Assembly (NCBI GenBank): GCA_947493585.1 | Contig: CANLRI010000001.1 | Location: forward strand, 1,426,001-1,490,000 | DNA: 64,000 bases | Origin: an uncultured Planococcus sp. | Lineage (GTDB): Bacteria; Bacillota; Bacilli; Bacillales_A; Planococcaceae | Direction: 5' to 3' | Shown here: positions 30,460-40,179 of the stretch, piece by piece | Position numbering within the stretch: position 1 is the first letter of the stretch | Layout: every line of letters begins with the position of its first letter | The notes under the pieces: model-generated | Told to the model about the DNA's origin: nothing | Database searches by the model: none | What the model saw: the letters and a program-made list of their open reading frames with translations, nothing else | Translations under genes and position numbers: made by a program

Positions 30460-31753
30460 AATGGAATTCAATCAACTTGAAGAAACACTCTATCACGAAC
30501 AATTGCCAAATGGCTTGACGGTTTACATTCTGCCAAAACGTGGATTCTCGAAAACCTACGCGACATTCACGACCAAGTACGGCTCGATCGATAACCATTT
30601 TGTACCACTCGGTGAAAAACAAGCGATTCAAGTGCCAGATGGCATTGCACACTTCCTTGAGCATAAAATGTTCGAGAAAGAAGAAGGCGATATTTTTCAG
30701 GAATTCAGCAAAAACGGCGCTTCTGCCAATGCTTTCACTTCGTTCACGCGGACAGCGTATCTATTTTCCGCGACAGGGCGTATCCAGGAAAACGTCACGA
30801 CCTTGCTGGATTTTGTCCAGAGCCCTTACTTCACCGAACAGACGGTAGAAAAAGAAAAAGGCATCATCGCGCAGGAAATCACCATGTACGACGACCAGCC
30901 GGATTGGCGCCTGTATTTTGGCATGATAGAAAACCTTTATAAGAACCATCCTGTCAAAATCGATATCGCAGGGACAGTCGAGTCGATTCAGGACATCACA
31001 GCAGAGCATCTCTATACGTGCTATCACACATTCTACCACCCGTCGAACATGGCGTTGTTCATCGTCGGAAACGTGGAACCTGACAGCATGATGCAGTTCG
31101 TCAAAGACAACCAGGCAGCAAAAACATTCGATCCACCTGCACCGATTGAGCGCATTTTCCCCGACGAGCCAAAAGAAGCGGCAGTCAAAGAGCGGACATT
31201 GGAAATGGCGGTCCAAAAACCGAAAGTCTTTGTCGGCATCAAACCCGAACGGCTAGATTTGCACGGGTCGGAAATGCTCAAGCACGAATTGTCCGCGCAG
31301 CTCGCGTACGAATTGTTATTTGGCAGAACTTCGAATTTCTATCATGAAGCTTACGAGAGCGGCTGGATCGATGAATCGTATTCATTCGACTATTCGTTGG
31401 AAAGTGGATTCGGCTATGCACTGATTGGGACAGATACGAACCATCCTGAAAAGTTTGCGCAAGAGGTCAAAAAGACAATCCACCAAGCAGTGGAAAAATG
31501 GCCATTTGGCCAAGAAGACTTGGACCGCGTGCGCCGTAAGAAAATCGGCTTTTTCATGCGTGCGTTGAATTCACCGGAGTACATCGCGAACCAATTCACG
31601 CAATATGCGTTCAACGGCATGAACCTTTTTGATGTCGTACCGACACTAGAACAAATCGAAGTGGCTGACTTGCAAGAAGCCTTTGCTGCAGTCAGCGCCG
31701 AAAGCCAGCAATCCGTCTTTACGATCAAATCACCGGAGAAGGATACAGAGTGA
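30452..31753 (+). CDS. ymfH: M16 family zinc peptidase YmfH
   Basis: A 433-residue active M16 peptidase with HFLEH (residues 67-71) and the distal glutamate in KGIIAQEITMYDD. It is presumed to be the catalytic partner of YmfF. AAGGAGG precedes the ATG at 30452. Substrate is unknown; related pairs act in peptide maturation, but no precursor peptide gene is visible here. It overlaps ymfI by 4 nt. Confidence 0.92.
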   Translation: MNKMEFNQLEETLYHEQLPNGLTVYILPKRGFSKTYATFTTKYGSIDNHFVPLGEKQAIQVPDGIAHFLEHKMFEKEEGDIFQEFSKNGASANAFTSFTRTAYLFSATGRIQENVTTLLDFVQSPYFTEQTVEKEKGIIAQEITMYDDQPDWRLYFGMIENLYKNHPVKIDIAGTVESIQDITAEHLYTCYHTFYHPSNMALFIVGNVEPDSMMQFVKDNQAAKTFDPPAPIERIFPDEPKEAAVKERTLEMAVQKPKVFVGIKPERLDLHGSEMLKHELSAQLAYELLFGRTSNFYHEAYESGWIDESYSFDYSLESGFGYALIGTDTNHPEKFAQEVKKTIHQAVEKWPFGQEDLDRVRRKKIGFFMRALNSPEYIANQFTQYAFNGMNLFDVVPTLEQIEVADLQEAFAAVSAESQQSVFTIKSPEKDTE

Positions 31754-32469
31754 AGCGATTTGCTCTGATTCTTGGGGCGTCGGGAGACATCGGCGGCGCG
31801 ATTGCCAAACAGATGGCGGATGAGGGCTGGTCGCTATATCTTCATTACCATTCAAATCCCTTAGCGGCGGTTGCACAGGAACTCAGCTTGCGCTATCCAC
31901 AGCAAGAGTTCATTCCGGTGCAGGGCGATTTCACTCAAGACCGCGGCGCTGAGCAAGTTGCAAGCCAAGTTTTCGACTGCTCATGCGTCATCTGTGCAAG
32001 CGGCCATGCGCTGTCAGGCCTATTGCAAGATACCAGCAGTGCCGATCAAGAGGCGCTGTGGCGCGTCCATGTAAAAAATCCTATTGAGACCGTCCGGCTA
32101 TTATCGCCCTATTTCAGGAGACATGAGAAGTCTTATGTTATTTTCATTGCATCGATCTGGGGGGAAACGGGCGCTTCGATGGAAACGGCTTACTCAGCCG
32201 TAAAAGGCGCACAACTCGCATTTGCAAAAGCCTACGCTAAAGAGATGGCGCCGTCCGGCACACGCGTCAATGCTGTTTCGCCCGGTTTGATCCGCACAAA
32301 AATGAATGCGGGATTGACGGACGATGAATGGTCAGAGCTCGAAGATGAGATTCCGCTTGGGGCAGGTTCTCCGGAAGATATCGCCCATGCTGTGGTATTT
32401 TTAGCCAGCGGCAAGGCAGATTATATTACGGGGCAGACGATCCGGGTCAATGGCGGTTGGCTGATTTAG
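31750..32469 (+). CDS. ymfI: Short-chain dehydrogenase/reductase YmfI
   Basis: A 239-residue SDR with Rossmann motif GASGDIGGAIA at the N-terminus and the YSAVKGA (YxxxK) active site near 160. The catalytic serine region is IASIWGETG, and the C-terminus ends TGQTIRVNGGW. It resembles 3-oxoacyl-ACP reductase (FabG) types, but the substrate cannot be told from sequence. The GTG start lies inside the ymfH stop region (4-nt overlap). Confidence 0.9.
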   Translation: MKRFALILGASGDIGGAIAKQMADEGWSLYLHYHSNPLAAVAQELSLRYPQQEFIPVQGDFTQDRGAEQVASQVFDCSCVICASGHALSGLLQDTSSADQEALWRVHVKNPIETVRLLSPYFRRHEKSYVIFIASIWGETGASMETAYSAVKGAQLAFAKAYAKEMAPSGTRVNAVSPGLIRTKMNAGLTDDEWSELEDEIPLGAGSPEDIAHAVVFLASGKADYITGQTIRVNGGWLI

Positions 32470-32558
32470 CGGACGCAAGCTTTTCATCATTGTGGATGTA
32501 GGCTATCATAAAGGCAATGGACCATAGGTTGACACATATATGGGAGGGAGAGTGAAGC

Positions 32559-33359
32559 ATGAAAGAATGGTATTTTGAGTACGAAATCCAAGTCAACCGC
32601 CCTGGTTTGCTCGGGGACATCGCATCGCTTCTCGGCATGCTTCGTGTCAATATCGTTACCATCAACGGCGTAGACCAAGGGCGTCGCGGGATGCTGCTGC
32701 GTGCAGAGCATGACGTGCAGATCGAACGCTTTGAACAAATCTTGTCGACGATCGAAACCATTGCGGTGACAAAATTCCGCGAACCGAAATTGCGCGATAT
32801 TCTTGCGGTGCGGCATGGCCGTTATATCCAGCGCGACGCAGACGACCGCAAAACTTTCCGTTTCGTGCGAGACGAACTCGGCCTGCTTGTTGATTTCATG
32901 GCGGAAATCTTCAAGCAGGAAGGCCATAAATTGGTCGGGCTCCGGGGCATGCCGCGTGTCGGCAAGACCGAGTCAATTGTCGCGGCAAGCGTCAGTGCCA
33001 ACAAGAAATGGATTTTCCTGTCGTCGACGATGATCAAGCAGACTGTGCGCAACCAATTGATGGGGGATGAACACAACGACAATAATATTTTTATCCTGGA
33101 CGGCATCGTCACAAGACGTTCGCCCGATGAGCGCCATCTTCAGCTCGTCAGGGAGATGATGCGCATGCCGACCATCAAAGTGGTTGAACATCCCGATAAA
33201 TTTGTCGAGCATTCCGAGTACAGCATCGACGATTTTGATTATATTATCGAATTGCGCCATCATCCGGAAGAAAAAATCACATATGAAGTATTGGAAAAAA
33301 ACACGTTTATGGACAATAAAGACCAGATGGATATGTTCGGCGACGGTTTCAATTTTTAA
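32559..33359 (+). CDS. ymfK: DUF3388 protein, YmfK-like
   Basis: A 266-residue protein. The N-terminal ~75 residues look like an ACT-type domain (EYEIQVNRPGLLGDIASLLG). A P-loop-like GMPRVGKTES near 130 follows in a conserved DUF3388 body. Function is unknown; the ACT plus NTP-binding layout suggests small-molecule sensing, which is inference. B. subtilis has ymfJ (DUF3243) just before it; the 89-bp gap here has no room for that gene. Confidence 0.87.
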   Translation: MKEWYFEYEIQVNRPGLLGDIASLLGMLRVNIVTINGVDQGRRGMLLRAEHDVQIERFEQILSTIETIAVTKFREPKLRDILAVRHGRYIQRDADDRKTFRFVRDELGLLVDFMAEIFKQEGHKLVGLRGMPRVGKTESIVAASVSANKKWIFLSSTMIKQTVRNQLMGDEHNDNNIFILDGIVTRRSPDERHLQLVREMMRMPTIKVVEHPDKFVEHSEYSIDDFDYIIELRHHPEEKITYEVLEKNTFMDNKDQMDMFGDGFNF

Positions 33360-33376
33360 CCAGGCAGGTGATGACG

Positions 33377-34243
33377 ATGGGACAGTTGGGCAAGAAGCTG
33401 AAACAGGCAAGGCTCGAGCATGGCTTGAGCCTAGAACAGCTCAATGAACGGACGAAAATCCAAAAGCATCATTTAGAAGCCATCGAAACAGGGGATTATT
33501 CGGCCATCCCTCGCGGCTTTTATGTACGTGCATTTATCAAGCGTTATGCACAGGCGGTCGGTATAGACGGCGATGCCTTGTTACAGGAACATCGAAGCGA
33601 ATTACCGGAAGATGAACCGGAAGCCGCCCCTGCTGAGCATTTGACGCGCAGGCCCGAGAGGAAAAAACGCAGCTCTGGCCCCGTTGCAGAATCCATGCCG
33701 AAAGTGTTGGTGGCATTATTTATCGTTTTCATACTATTGGTCATTTGGTATTTTTATCTGCTCAGCACGTCGGGGAACGATGTCCAACAGGAAGAAGAAG
33801 GCGGCGATGTGGAATACGAGGCTCCCGTTGAACAACCGGAAGAACAGCCAGAAGCGGCCGAGGAACAAGAACAAGCTCCTGCTGATGAACCGGAAGAACA
33901 ACCGGAACCCGAAGAGCCGCAAGCGCAATTGGAACTTGAAAGCGTATCGGGTGAGACAACGACTTATACCTTTACCGGCCCGGCTGAGAAGCAACTCGAA
34001 TTTACTGCAAGCGGTGAATCTTGGCTAAGCGTTTTGAATGATGAGGGTGTAGAACTATTAAGCCTTGCTCGCGTGTTTGGAGCCAGTGAAACAGAAGCTG
34101 TGGATATATCTGATGAGACGAGCGTGTTTATGCGCGTCGGAGATTACACGATGCTTTCGATTGAACTGAACGGCGAAACAGTACCGTATGAACAACAACG
34201 AAAACCGCAAAATATCGTCATCCGCTTTGATGATGCTGAATAG
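33377..34243 (+). CDS. ymfM: RodZ-like HTH/transmembrane protein YmfM
   Basis: A 288-residue membrane protein with RodZ layout. A cytoplasmic helix-turn-helix domain (LGKKLKQARLEHGLSLEQL..., 1-70) is followed by one transmembrane helix (VLVALFIVFILLVIWYFYLL, about 108-127). An acidic Glu/Pro/Gln-rich linker (about 135-185) leads to an extracytoplasmic beta domain. RodZ proteins link the MreB cytoskeleton to the wall elongation machinery. ATG at 33377 is chosen over ATG at 33371 because AGGCAGGTG at 33362-33370 needs the longer spacing. Confidence 0.88.
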   Translation: MGQLGKKLKQARLEHGLSLEQLNERTKIQKHHLEAIETGDYSAIPRGFYVRAFIKRYAQAVGIDGDALLQEHRSELPEDEPEAAPAEHLTRRPERKKRSSGPVAESMPKVLVALFIVFILLVIWYFYLLSTSGNDVQQEEEGGDVEYEAPVEQPEEQPEAAEEQEQAPADEPEEQPEPEEPQAQLELESVSGETTTYTFTGPAEKQLEFTASGESWLSVLNDEGVELLSLARVFGASETEAVDISDETSVFMRVGDYTMLSIELNGETVPYEQQRKPQNIVIRFDDAE

Positions 34244-34265
34244 CCATCACCTGATGGCTATTTTT
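34239..34265 (+). terminator. Terminator overlapping the ymfM stop
   Basis: AATAGCCATCA / TGATGGCTATT around CC plus a short T run; the ymfM TAG lies in the stem. The T tract is short, so partial read-through to pgsA is expected. Confidence 0.75.
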
Positions 34266-34292
34266 CTGCAAGGATTGAAAGGAGAAAAACAA

Positions 34293-34871
34293 ATGAATAT
34301 TCCAAATCAAATTACCATTTCACGAATCTTGCTTATCCCGATTTTCATGGCGTTCATGCTTATTGATTTCGGCTGGGGAGAGATGACTTTACTCGGGGCA
34401 ACGCTGCCGGTCGCTCATTTTATCGGCGCATTGATCTTCATCTTCGCGTCTGCTACTGACTGGGTCGATGGCTACTACGCACGTAAATACAATTTAGTCA
34501 CGACTTTCGGCAAATTTTTGGATCCGCTGGCCGATAAACTCCTCGTCTCTGCGGCATTGATCATTTTGGTCGAGCTAGGCTTCGCGCCGGCGTGGGTCGT
34601 GATCGTCATCATCAGCCGTGAATTTGCCGTAACAGGATTGCGCCTTGTGCTGGCCGGCGAAGGAGAAGTCGTGGCAGCCGGGAATTTAGGCAAAATCAAG
34701 ACCGTCACGCAATTGTTCGCCATCATTTCACTGTTGCTATACAATATGCTTTTCGCCTTAGTCGGCATCCCGTTCGGCGAGATTATGCTTTATATCGCGT
34801 TGCTGTTTACGGTATGGTCCGGATGGGATTATTTCTATGCCAACCGCAAAGGGCTTATGACATCCAAATAA
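34293..34871 (+). CDS. pgsA: CDP-diacylglycerol--glycerol-3-phosphate 3-phosphatidyltransferase
   Basis: Makes phosphatidylglycerol phosphate, the committed step to phosphatidylglycerol. The 192-residue membrane protein carries the CDP-alcohol phosphotransferase motif D-x2-D-G-x2-A-R-x8-G-x3-D-x3-D as DWVDGYYARK...GKFLDPLADK (about 60-85). Several membrane helices are present. The start at 34293 follows AAAGGAG at 34278-34284; the long upstream extension inside ymfM is not real. Confidence 0.95.
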   Translation: MNIPNQITISRILLIPIFMAFMLIDFGWGEMTLLGATLPVAHFIGALIFIFASATDWVDGYYARKYNLVTTFGKFLDPLADKLLVSAALIILVELGFAPAWVVIVIISREFAVTGLRLVLAGEGEVVAAGNLGKIKTVTQLFAIISLLLYNMLFALVGIPFGEIMLYIALLFTVWSGWDYFYANRKGLMTSK

Positions 34872-34895
34872 GCGCCACATGAAAGGAAGACCGCT

Positions 34896-36149
34896 ATGAA
34901 CGCTGAAATTATCGCAGTTGGCTCAGAGCTCTTGCTCGGCCAGATCACCAATACAAATGCGCGCTTTATTTCTGGGCATCTCGCTGAAATCGGGATCAAT
35001 GTCTATTACCATACGGTAGTCGGCGACAACCCAGAGCGTTTGAAAGAAACGATTGCTGTCGCGGAATCGCGTGCAGACTTGATCATCTTCTCCGGAGGGC
35101 TCGGGCCGACGAAGGACGATTTGACCAAACAGACCATTGCCCACCATTTGGGCACAACGCTTGCGATGGACGACTCAGCAATGGAATCGATTGCTGCGTT
35201 TTTCGAACGCGCCGGCCGTCCGATGACTGACAACAACAAAAAACAGGCGCTCGTGCTTGCGGGCAGTGAAGTGCTGTTCAATGAAAATGGCATGGCGCCA
35301 GGAATGATGTATCAAAATGGCGACCATATGTATATGCTGCTTCCTGGACCGCCTCATGAACTGGAGCCTATGTTCCAATTCGAGGCGAAACCCAAATTGG
35401 TGCACATGCTCAATGAGGAAAACATCATCTTGTCGCATGTGCTGCGTTTCTACGGTATCGGGGAAGCGGAACTAGAAGACCGCCTGCAGGATATTTTGGA
35501 CAAGCAGACCAATCCAACGATTGCCCCGCTGGCATCCGCCGGTGAAGTCACACTGCGCATCACGGCGAAGACTGACACGACGGATGAGGCATGGAAATTG
35601 ATCGACGGCGCGAAAGAAGAAATCCTGGAGCGCGTCGGCGACTATCTCTATGGCTATGATGATGATTCTCTTGCTTCGAAAGCTATCGATTTGTTGAAAC
35701 AGCAAGGTAAAACGGTTTCGGCGGCAGAAAGCTTGACGGCCGGCCTGTTCCAGTCCGAGCTCGCTTCGGTTGCTGGGGCGAGCGCGGTCTTGAATGGCGG
35801 TGTCGTGACTTATAACGAACAAATGAAAATCCAGCAGCTTGGCATGACGGAGGAATTTTTCAAGGAGCATTCCGTTGTCAGCGAAGAAACGGCTTCAGCG
35901 ATGGCTATGGCTGTCCGGGAGAAATTCAGTACCGATGTGAGCGTCAGTTTAACTGGAGCAGCTGGGCCGGATGCGCACGGAGAAGAACCAGCGGGCACGG
36001 TATGGATCGGCATCGCGAGCGATGAAGGAACAAAAGCCTATCGCCTTCAGCTGTCAGGCATGAGAAATACAAACCGCATCCGCGCTGTAAAACTGGCTTT
36101 ATATTACTTGATACGAACACTGGCACATGAAGACGCACGCAAAATTTAA
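34896..36149 (+). CDS. cinA: Competence/damage-inducible protein CinA
   Basis: A 417-residue two-domain protein. An N-terminal MoaB/MocF-like domain (AVGSELLLGQITNTNARF; FSGGLGPTKDDLT) is followed by a C-terminal nicotinamide-nucleotide amidase domain (SAAESLTAGLFQSELASVAGAS near 275), which recycles NMN. It sits directly upstream of recA as in most Firmicutes, but a terminator and a LexA-marked promoter separate the two, so recA need not depend on cinA transcription. Confidence 0.95.
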   Translation: MNAEIIAVGSELLLGQITNTNARFISGHLAEIGINVYYHTVVGDNPERLKETIAVAESRADLIIFSGGLGPTKDDLTKQTIAHHLGTTLAMDDSAMESIAAFFERAGRPMTDNNKKQALVLAGSEVLFNENGMAPGMMYQNGDHMYMLLPGPPHELEPMFQFEAKPKLVHMLNEENIILSHVLRFYGIGEAELEDRLQDILDKQTNPTIAPLASAGEVTLRITAKTDTTDEAWKLIDGAKEEILERVGDYLYGYDDDSLASKAIDLLKQQGKTVSAAESLTAGLFQSELASVAGASAVLNGGVVTYNEQMKIQQLGMTEEFFKEHSVVSEETASAMAMAVREKFSTDVSVSLTGAAGPDAHGEEPAGTVWIGIASDEGTKAYRLQLSGMRNTNRIRAVKLALYYLIRTLAHEDARKI

Positions 36150-36164
36150 TTTTGCGTGTTTTTT
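36136..36164 (+). terminator. Terminator overlapping the cinA stop
   Basis: CACGCAAAATT / AATTTTGCGTG with the stop codon in the apex, followed by T6. Upstream cinA codons form one arm. Confidence 0.85.
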
Positions 36165-36228
36165 CATGCCCATTTTGGGGGAATGATATGATAGCGGCGA
36201 TCAAATTCGGTAAACATTTATACGAACA

Positions 36229-36242
36229 CGAATAAACGTTCG
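36229..36242 (+). promoter_or_regulatory. LexA (SOS) box of recA
   Basis: CGAATAAACGTTCG matches CGAAC-N4-GTTCG except one base in the left arm. It lies 8 nt upstream of the recA -35 element. Confidence 0.8.
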
Positions 36243-36250
36243 CTTTTTTC

Positions 36251-36279
36251 TTGTAAATTTCTCAATAAACTAGTATACT
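36251..36279 (+). promoter_or_regulatory. Sigma-A promoter for recA
   Basis: TTGTAA, 17 nt, TATACT, 45 bp before the recA start codon. Confidence 0.75.
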
Positions 36280-36324
36280 GAAATCAGTTAGAAAATTGGT
36301 TTTCACATAAGAGGAGGATTTCTT

Positions 36325-37389
36325 TTGAGCGATCGTAAAGCAGCGCTGGATATGGCGCTAAAACAAATAGAAAAGCAATTCGGTAAAGGGTCTGTCATGA
36401 AATTGGGTGAAAGCACAGGCCATAATGTCTCAACAGTTTCGAGTGGTTCGTTGTCCCTTGACATCGCACTTGGCATAGGCGGATACCCACGTGGGCGAGT
36501 CATTGAGATTTACGGGCCAGAAAGTTCGGGTAAAACGACGGTCTCGCTTCACGCCATTGCAGAAGTTCAGGCTTCAGGCGGAACGGCCGCATTTATCGAC
36601 GCGGAGCATGCATTAGACCCAGTTTATGCAAAAGCGCTTGGCGTTAACTTGGATGAGCTATTGTTGTCCCAGCCGGATACAGGCGAGCAAGCACTTGAAA
36701 TCGCAGAAGCGCTCGTGCGCAGTGGTGCGGTAGATATTGTCGTCATTGACTCCGTAGCGGCACTTGTGCCAAAAGCAGAAATCGAAGGCGAAATGGGCGA
36801 CTCCCACGTCGGCCTACAAGCCCGTCTCATGTCGCAGGCTCTCCGTAAATTATCAGGTGCCATCAACAAATCGAACACCATCGCTGTATTTATCAACCAA
36901 ATCCGAGAAAAAGTCGGCGTTATGTTCGGGAATCCTGAAGTCACGCCGGGTGGGCGCGCATTGAAATTCTATTCGTCTGTACGCCTGGAAGTGCGCCGTG
37001 CAGAAGCTCTGAAATCCGGAAACGACATCATCGGTAACCGGACGAAGATTAAAGTCGTCAAGAACAAAGTAGCTCCGCCGTTCCGCACAGCGGAAGTAGA
37101 CATCATGTACGGGCAAGGGATCTCGCGTGAAGGTGAGATTGTTGACCTTGCAGCAGATTTGGATATTGTCCAGAAAAGTGGCTCATGGTACTCCTACAAT
37201 AACGAGCGTGTCGGGCAAGGCCGTGAAAACGCCAAGCAATTCATGCGTGAGCATGAAGACATCCGCAACGAAATTGCAGGAAAAGTCCGTGAACATTACG
37301 GCATGACTGCGGCTTCTTATTCAGTCGCTGTTCCAAAAGAAGACAAGAAAGAAGCAGAAGACTTTAACTTGCTTGTCGACGAAGAGTAA
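36325..37389 (+). CDS. recA: Recombinase A
   Basis: ATP-dependent strand-exchange protein and co-protease for LexA self-cleavage. The 354-residue protein has Walker A GPESSGKT (about 65-72), [11 protein letters not shown] (Walker B) and the L1/L2 loops. The TTG start at 36325 follows GAGGAGGA. Its LexA box links it to the lexA and yneA operons at 53 kb. It is followed by a strong terminator; the pbpX gene found next in B. subtilis is absent. Confidence 0.98.
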   Translation: MSDRKAALDMALKQIEKQFGKGSVMKLGESTGHNVSTVSSGSLSLDIALGIGGYPRGRVIEIYGPESSGKTTVSLHAIAEVQASGGTAAFIDAEHALDPVYAKALGVNLDELLLSQPDTGEQALEIAEALVRSGAVDIVVIDSVAALVPKAEIEGEMGDSHVGLQARLMSQALRKLSGAINKSNTIAVFINQIREKVGVMFGNPEVTPGGRALKFYSSVRLEVRRAEALKSGNDIIGNRTKIKVVKNKVAPPFRTAEVDIMYGQGISREGEIVDLAADLDIVQKSGSWYSYNNERVGQGRENAKQFMREHEDIRNEIAGKVREHYGMTAASYSVAVPKEDKKEAEDFNLLVDEE

Positions 37390-37422
37390 TCAGTTTTAGC
37401 CGGACCTTCATAAAGACTTTCC

Positions 37423-37458
37423 AAAAAGACTGCGAAGCGAATGCTTCGCAGTCTTTTT
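37423..37458 (+). terminator. Intrinsic terminator after recA
   Basis: A perfect 16-bp stem with a GAAT loop (AAAAAGACTGCGAAGC left arm) and a T5 tail within the right arm. Confidence 0.92.
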
Positions 37459-37486
37459 ACGAGCAAAGGGCGCCGGCTTGGCAGGG

Positions 37487-37515
37487 TTGACAGGGCATAG
37501 GTCCATCTATACAAT
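37487..37515 (+). promoter_or_regulatory. Sigma-A promoter for rny
   Basis: TTGACA (consensus), 17 nt, TACAAT. It is one of the strongest promoters in the window. TACAAT-TAAA-ATTGTA at the -10 forms a small inverted repeat. Confidence 0.85.
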
Positions 37516-37620
37516 TAAAATTGTATTATTTACTAATTTTTAAACGATTGATGAAAGACAACGAGGTATTGATTCATCCTTTGAAAATGTAAAAAATCAA
37601 TAGCAAGAGGAGGTGTCCGA

Positions 37621-39180
37621 ATGGGTATTACTGAGTTCATCTTCGCTTTGCTTGGTATCATCGTCGGTGTAGTTGTTGGGTATTTTGCATTGAAAAAGGC
37701 AAACGATTCCAAAATGGCTGGCGCCAAACATTCCGCAGAGCAAGTCGTCGAAGATGCAAAACGGGAAGCAGAGGCGCTGAAGAAAGAAGCCTTGCTGGAA
37801 GCGAAAGACGAAAATCATAAATTGCGTACTGAAGCTGAATCTGAAATTCGCGAACGCCGATCGGAAATGCAGAAACATGAAAATCGGTTGTTGCAGAGAG
37901 AAGAAAATTTGGATCGCAAGGATGATGCATTAAACAAACGCGAGGCCGGCCTTGAACGCAAGGATCAGGCTCTTGCCGAAAAACAACAGCATATTGAACA
38001 GATGGAGAGCAAAGCTGAGAATTTGGTTCAGCAGCAACAAACCGAAATGGAACGGATTTCATCGTTGACACGTGAAGAGGCGAAAAGCATCATTCTCGAG
38101 CAAGTGGAAAATGAGTTGTCTACAGATATCGCCGTCATGGTCAAGGAATCAGAAGCCCGTGCCAAAGAAGAATCGGACAAAAAAGCGAAGAACATCTTGT
38201 CGCTGGCAATGCAGCGCTTTGCCGCAGACCATGTAGCGGAAACGACCGTTTCTGTGGTCAACTTGCCGAACGACGAGATGAAAGGCCGCATCATTGGGCG
38301 TGAAGGACGCAATATCCGAACGCTTGAAACCTTAACCGGCATCGATTTGATTATTGATGACACGCCGGAAGCGGTCATTCTTTCCGGATTTGACCCGATT
38401 CGTCGCGAAACAGCACGTTTGGCACTTGAGAAGTTGGTGTCGGACGGACGCATCCATCCAGCGAGAATCGAGGAAATGGTTGAGAAGTCGAGACGTGAAG
38501 TCGATGAACAAATTCGTGAAATTGGTGAACAAACCACATTTGACGTAGGTGTACATAACTTGCATCCGGACTTGATCAAAATACTCGGTCGACTCCGCTA
38601 CCGCACAAGCTATGGCCAGAACGTACTGAAACACTCGGTTGAAGTAGCGTTCTTGTCTGGTCTCATGGCAGCAGAGCTTGGAGAAGATGTGACACTTGCA
38701 CGACGTGCGGGTCTCTTGCACGATATCGGTAAAGCCATAGACCATGAAGTCGAAGGCAGCCATGTTGAAATCGGTGTGGAGCTTGGGACGAAATACAAGG
38801 AACATCCAGTCGTCATTAACAGCATCGCTTCCCATCACGGCGACACAGAAGCGACTTCGGTCATTTCGGTCATCGTCGCAGCAGCGGATGCACTATCCGC
38901 TGCTCGTCCAGGTGCCAGAAGCGAAACGCTTGAGAACTATATCCGCCGGCTTGAGAAGCTGGAAGAGATTTCAGAGTCTTACGAAGGTGTCGAGAAATCG
39001 TTCGCCATCCAAGCAGGCCGCGAGATCCGGATCATGGTTCGCCCAGAGCAGATCGACGATATGACAGCTCACCGCCTTGCACGCGATATCCGCAAGCGTA
39101 TTGAGGAAGAGTTGGATTATCCAGGACATATCAAAGTGACGGTCATCCGCGAAACGCGCGCCGTTGAATACGCAAAATAA
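37621..39180 (+). CDS. rny: Ribonuclease Y
   Basis: Membrane-anchored endoribonuclease that initiates mRNA decay. The 519 residues comprise an N-terminal membrane helix ([20 protein letters not shown]), a long Glu/Lys/Arg-rich coiled coil (about 30-200), a KH domain ([14 protein letters not shown] near 220) and an HD domain with [10 protein letters not shown] near 365. The C-terminal region completes the usual length. AGGAGGTG precedes the ATG. It probably works with RNase J2 (rnjB) and PNPase (pnp) encoded in this window. Confidence 0.97.
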   Translation: MGITEFIFALLGIIVGVVVGYFALKKANDSKMAGAKHSAEQVVEDAKREAEALKKEALLEAKDENHKLRTEAESEIRERRSEMQKHENRLLQREENLDRKDDALNKREAGLERKDQALAEKQQHIEQMESKAENLVQQQQTEMERISSLTREEAKSIILEQVENELSTDIAVMVKESEARAKEESDKKAKNILSLAMQRFAADHVAETTVSVVNLPNDEMKGRIIGREGRNIRTLETLTGIDLIIDDTPEAVILSGFDPIRRETARLALEKLVSDGRIHPARIEEMVEKSRREVDEQIREIGEQTTFDVGVHNLHPDLIKILGRLRYRTSYGQNVLKHSVEVAFLSGLMAAELGEDVTLARRAGLLHDIGKAIDHEVEGSHVEIGVELGTKYKEHPVVINSIASHHGDTEATSVISVIVAAADALSAARPGARSETLENYIRRLEKLEEISESYEGVEKSFAIQAGREIRIMVRPEQIDDMTAHRLARDIRKRIEEELDYPGHIKVTVIRETRAVEYAK

Positions 39181-39185
39181 AAACG

Positions 39186-39226
39186 AAAAAGGCTTCGTTG
39201 AATATCCATTCAAAGAAGCCTTTTTC
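39186..39226 (+). terminator. Intrinsic terminator after rny
   Basis: AAAAAGGCTTC / GAAGCCTTTTT with an inner TTGAAT / ATTCAA pairing; it is T-rich at the end. Confidence 0.88.
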
Positions 39227-39246
39227 TTATGGAGAAAGGTGATTAC

Positions 39247-40044
39247 ATGAAAGTTTTATTTATCGGGGATATTGTAGGGTCAATCGGGAGAGAAGCGCTC
39301 GAAAGTTATTTGCCGCGGCTGAAACGCAAGTATGCACCGGATGTCGTCATCGCCAACGGCGAAAACGCTGCAGCTGGACGTGGCATCACGAAGTCGATCT
39401 ACCAAGATCTATTATTTATGGGGGTCGATATGGTGACGATGGGCAACCATACGTGGGACCAAAAAGAAATTTTCGATTTTATCGACGACGTGGATTACTT
39501 AATCCGACCGGCGAATTTTTCAGAAGAAGCACCTGGCCGCGGCATGGCAACCGTCACGAAAAATGGCAAGACCTTGTCGGTCATCAATTTGCACGGCCGC
39601 GTGTTTCTTCCCGCCCATGACGATCCGTTCAAGATGGCGGATGACTTGATCGAAGAAGCGAAGCAAGTATCGCCGCTCGTCTTCGTCGACTTCCATGCGG
39701 AAGCGACAAGTGAAAAGATTGCGATGGGCTGGCATTTGGATGGCCGCGCTTCTGTCGTTGTCGGTACACACACACATGTACAGACCGCGGATGCGCGTGT
39801 CCTTCCTGGCGGAACGGCGTATATTTCGGATGTCGGCATGACCGGCCCGTACGACGAAATCCTTGGCATGAAAAAGGATTCGGTTTTATACCGTTTCAAG
39901 ACCAACATGCCGACACGTTTTGAAGTGCCGAAAACAGGCCGTTCGGTCGTCAGCGGCTTTTTCACAGAGATTGATGACAATACAGGCAAAGCTTTGGGGT
40001 GTGAGAGAATCTACATCAACGAAGATTATCCGTTCCAGGCGTGA
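39247..40044 (+). CDS. ymdB: Metallophosphodiesterase YmdB
   Basis: A 265-residue calcineurin-like phosphodiesterase. Metal ligands are visible in IGDIVGSIGREAL, NGENAAAGRG, MGNHTWD and VVGTHTHVQTAD. B. subtilis YmdB hydrolyses cyclic nucleotides in vitro and affects biofilm and motility decisions, and has been linked to RNase Y. ATG at 39247 is used rather than the ATG at 39229, because GAGAAAGGTG at 39232 is its ribosome binding site. spoVS, tdh, kbl and miaB, which follow in B. subtilis, are missing. Confidence 0.94.
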   Translation: MKVLFIGDIVGSIGREALESYLPRLKRKYAPDVVIANGENAAAGRGITKSIYQDLLFMGVDMVTMGNHTWDQKEIFDFIDDVDYLIRPANFSEEAPGRGMATVTKNGKTLSVINLHGRVFLPAHDDPFKMADDLIEEAKQVSPLVFVDFHAEATSEKIAMGWHLDGRASVVVGTHTHVQTADARVLPGGTAYISDVGMTGPYDEILGMKKDSVLYRFKTNMPTRFEVPKTGRSVVSGFFTEIDDNTGKALGCERIYINEDYPFQA

Positions 40045-40080
40045 TTCCCGTGTCGAATTAACGACAATTAACCGGACAAC

Positions 40081-40110
40081 TTGTATCAAGTCCCATTCGT
40101 TCAGTATAAT
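40081..40110 (+). promoter_or_regulatory. Promoter 1 upstream of ricA
   Basis: TTGTAT, 18 nt, TATAAT, about 160 bp before the ricA start. Confidence 0.65.
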
Positions 40111-40149
40111 GGTTAGAGATGGACGAATGGCTGGCTTGAGACGAAATTC

Positions 40150-40179
40150 TTGTCGGGCTTAGCGGATTCACTGTACAAT
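40150..40179 (+). promoter_or_regulatory. Promoter 2 upstream of ricA
   Basis: TTGTCG, 18 nt, TACAAT, about 93 bp before the ricA start. It gives a second, shorter transcript. Confidence 0.55.
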
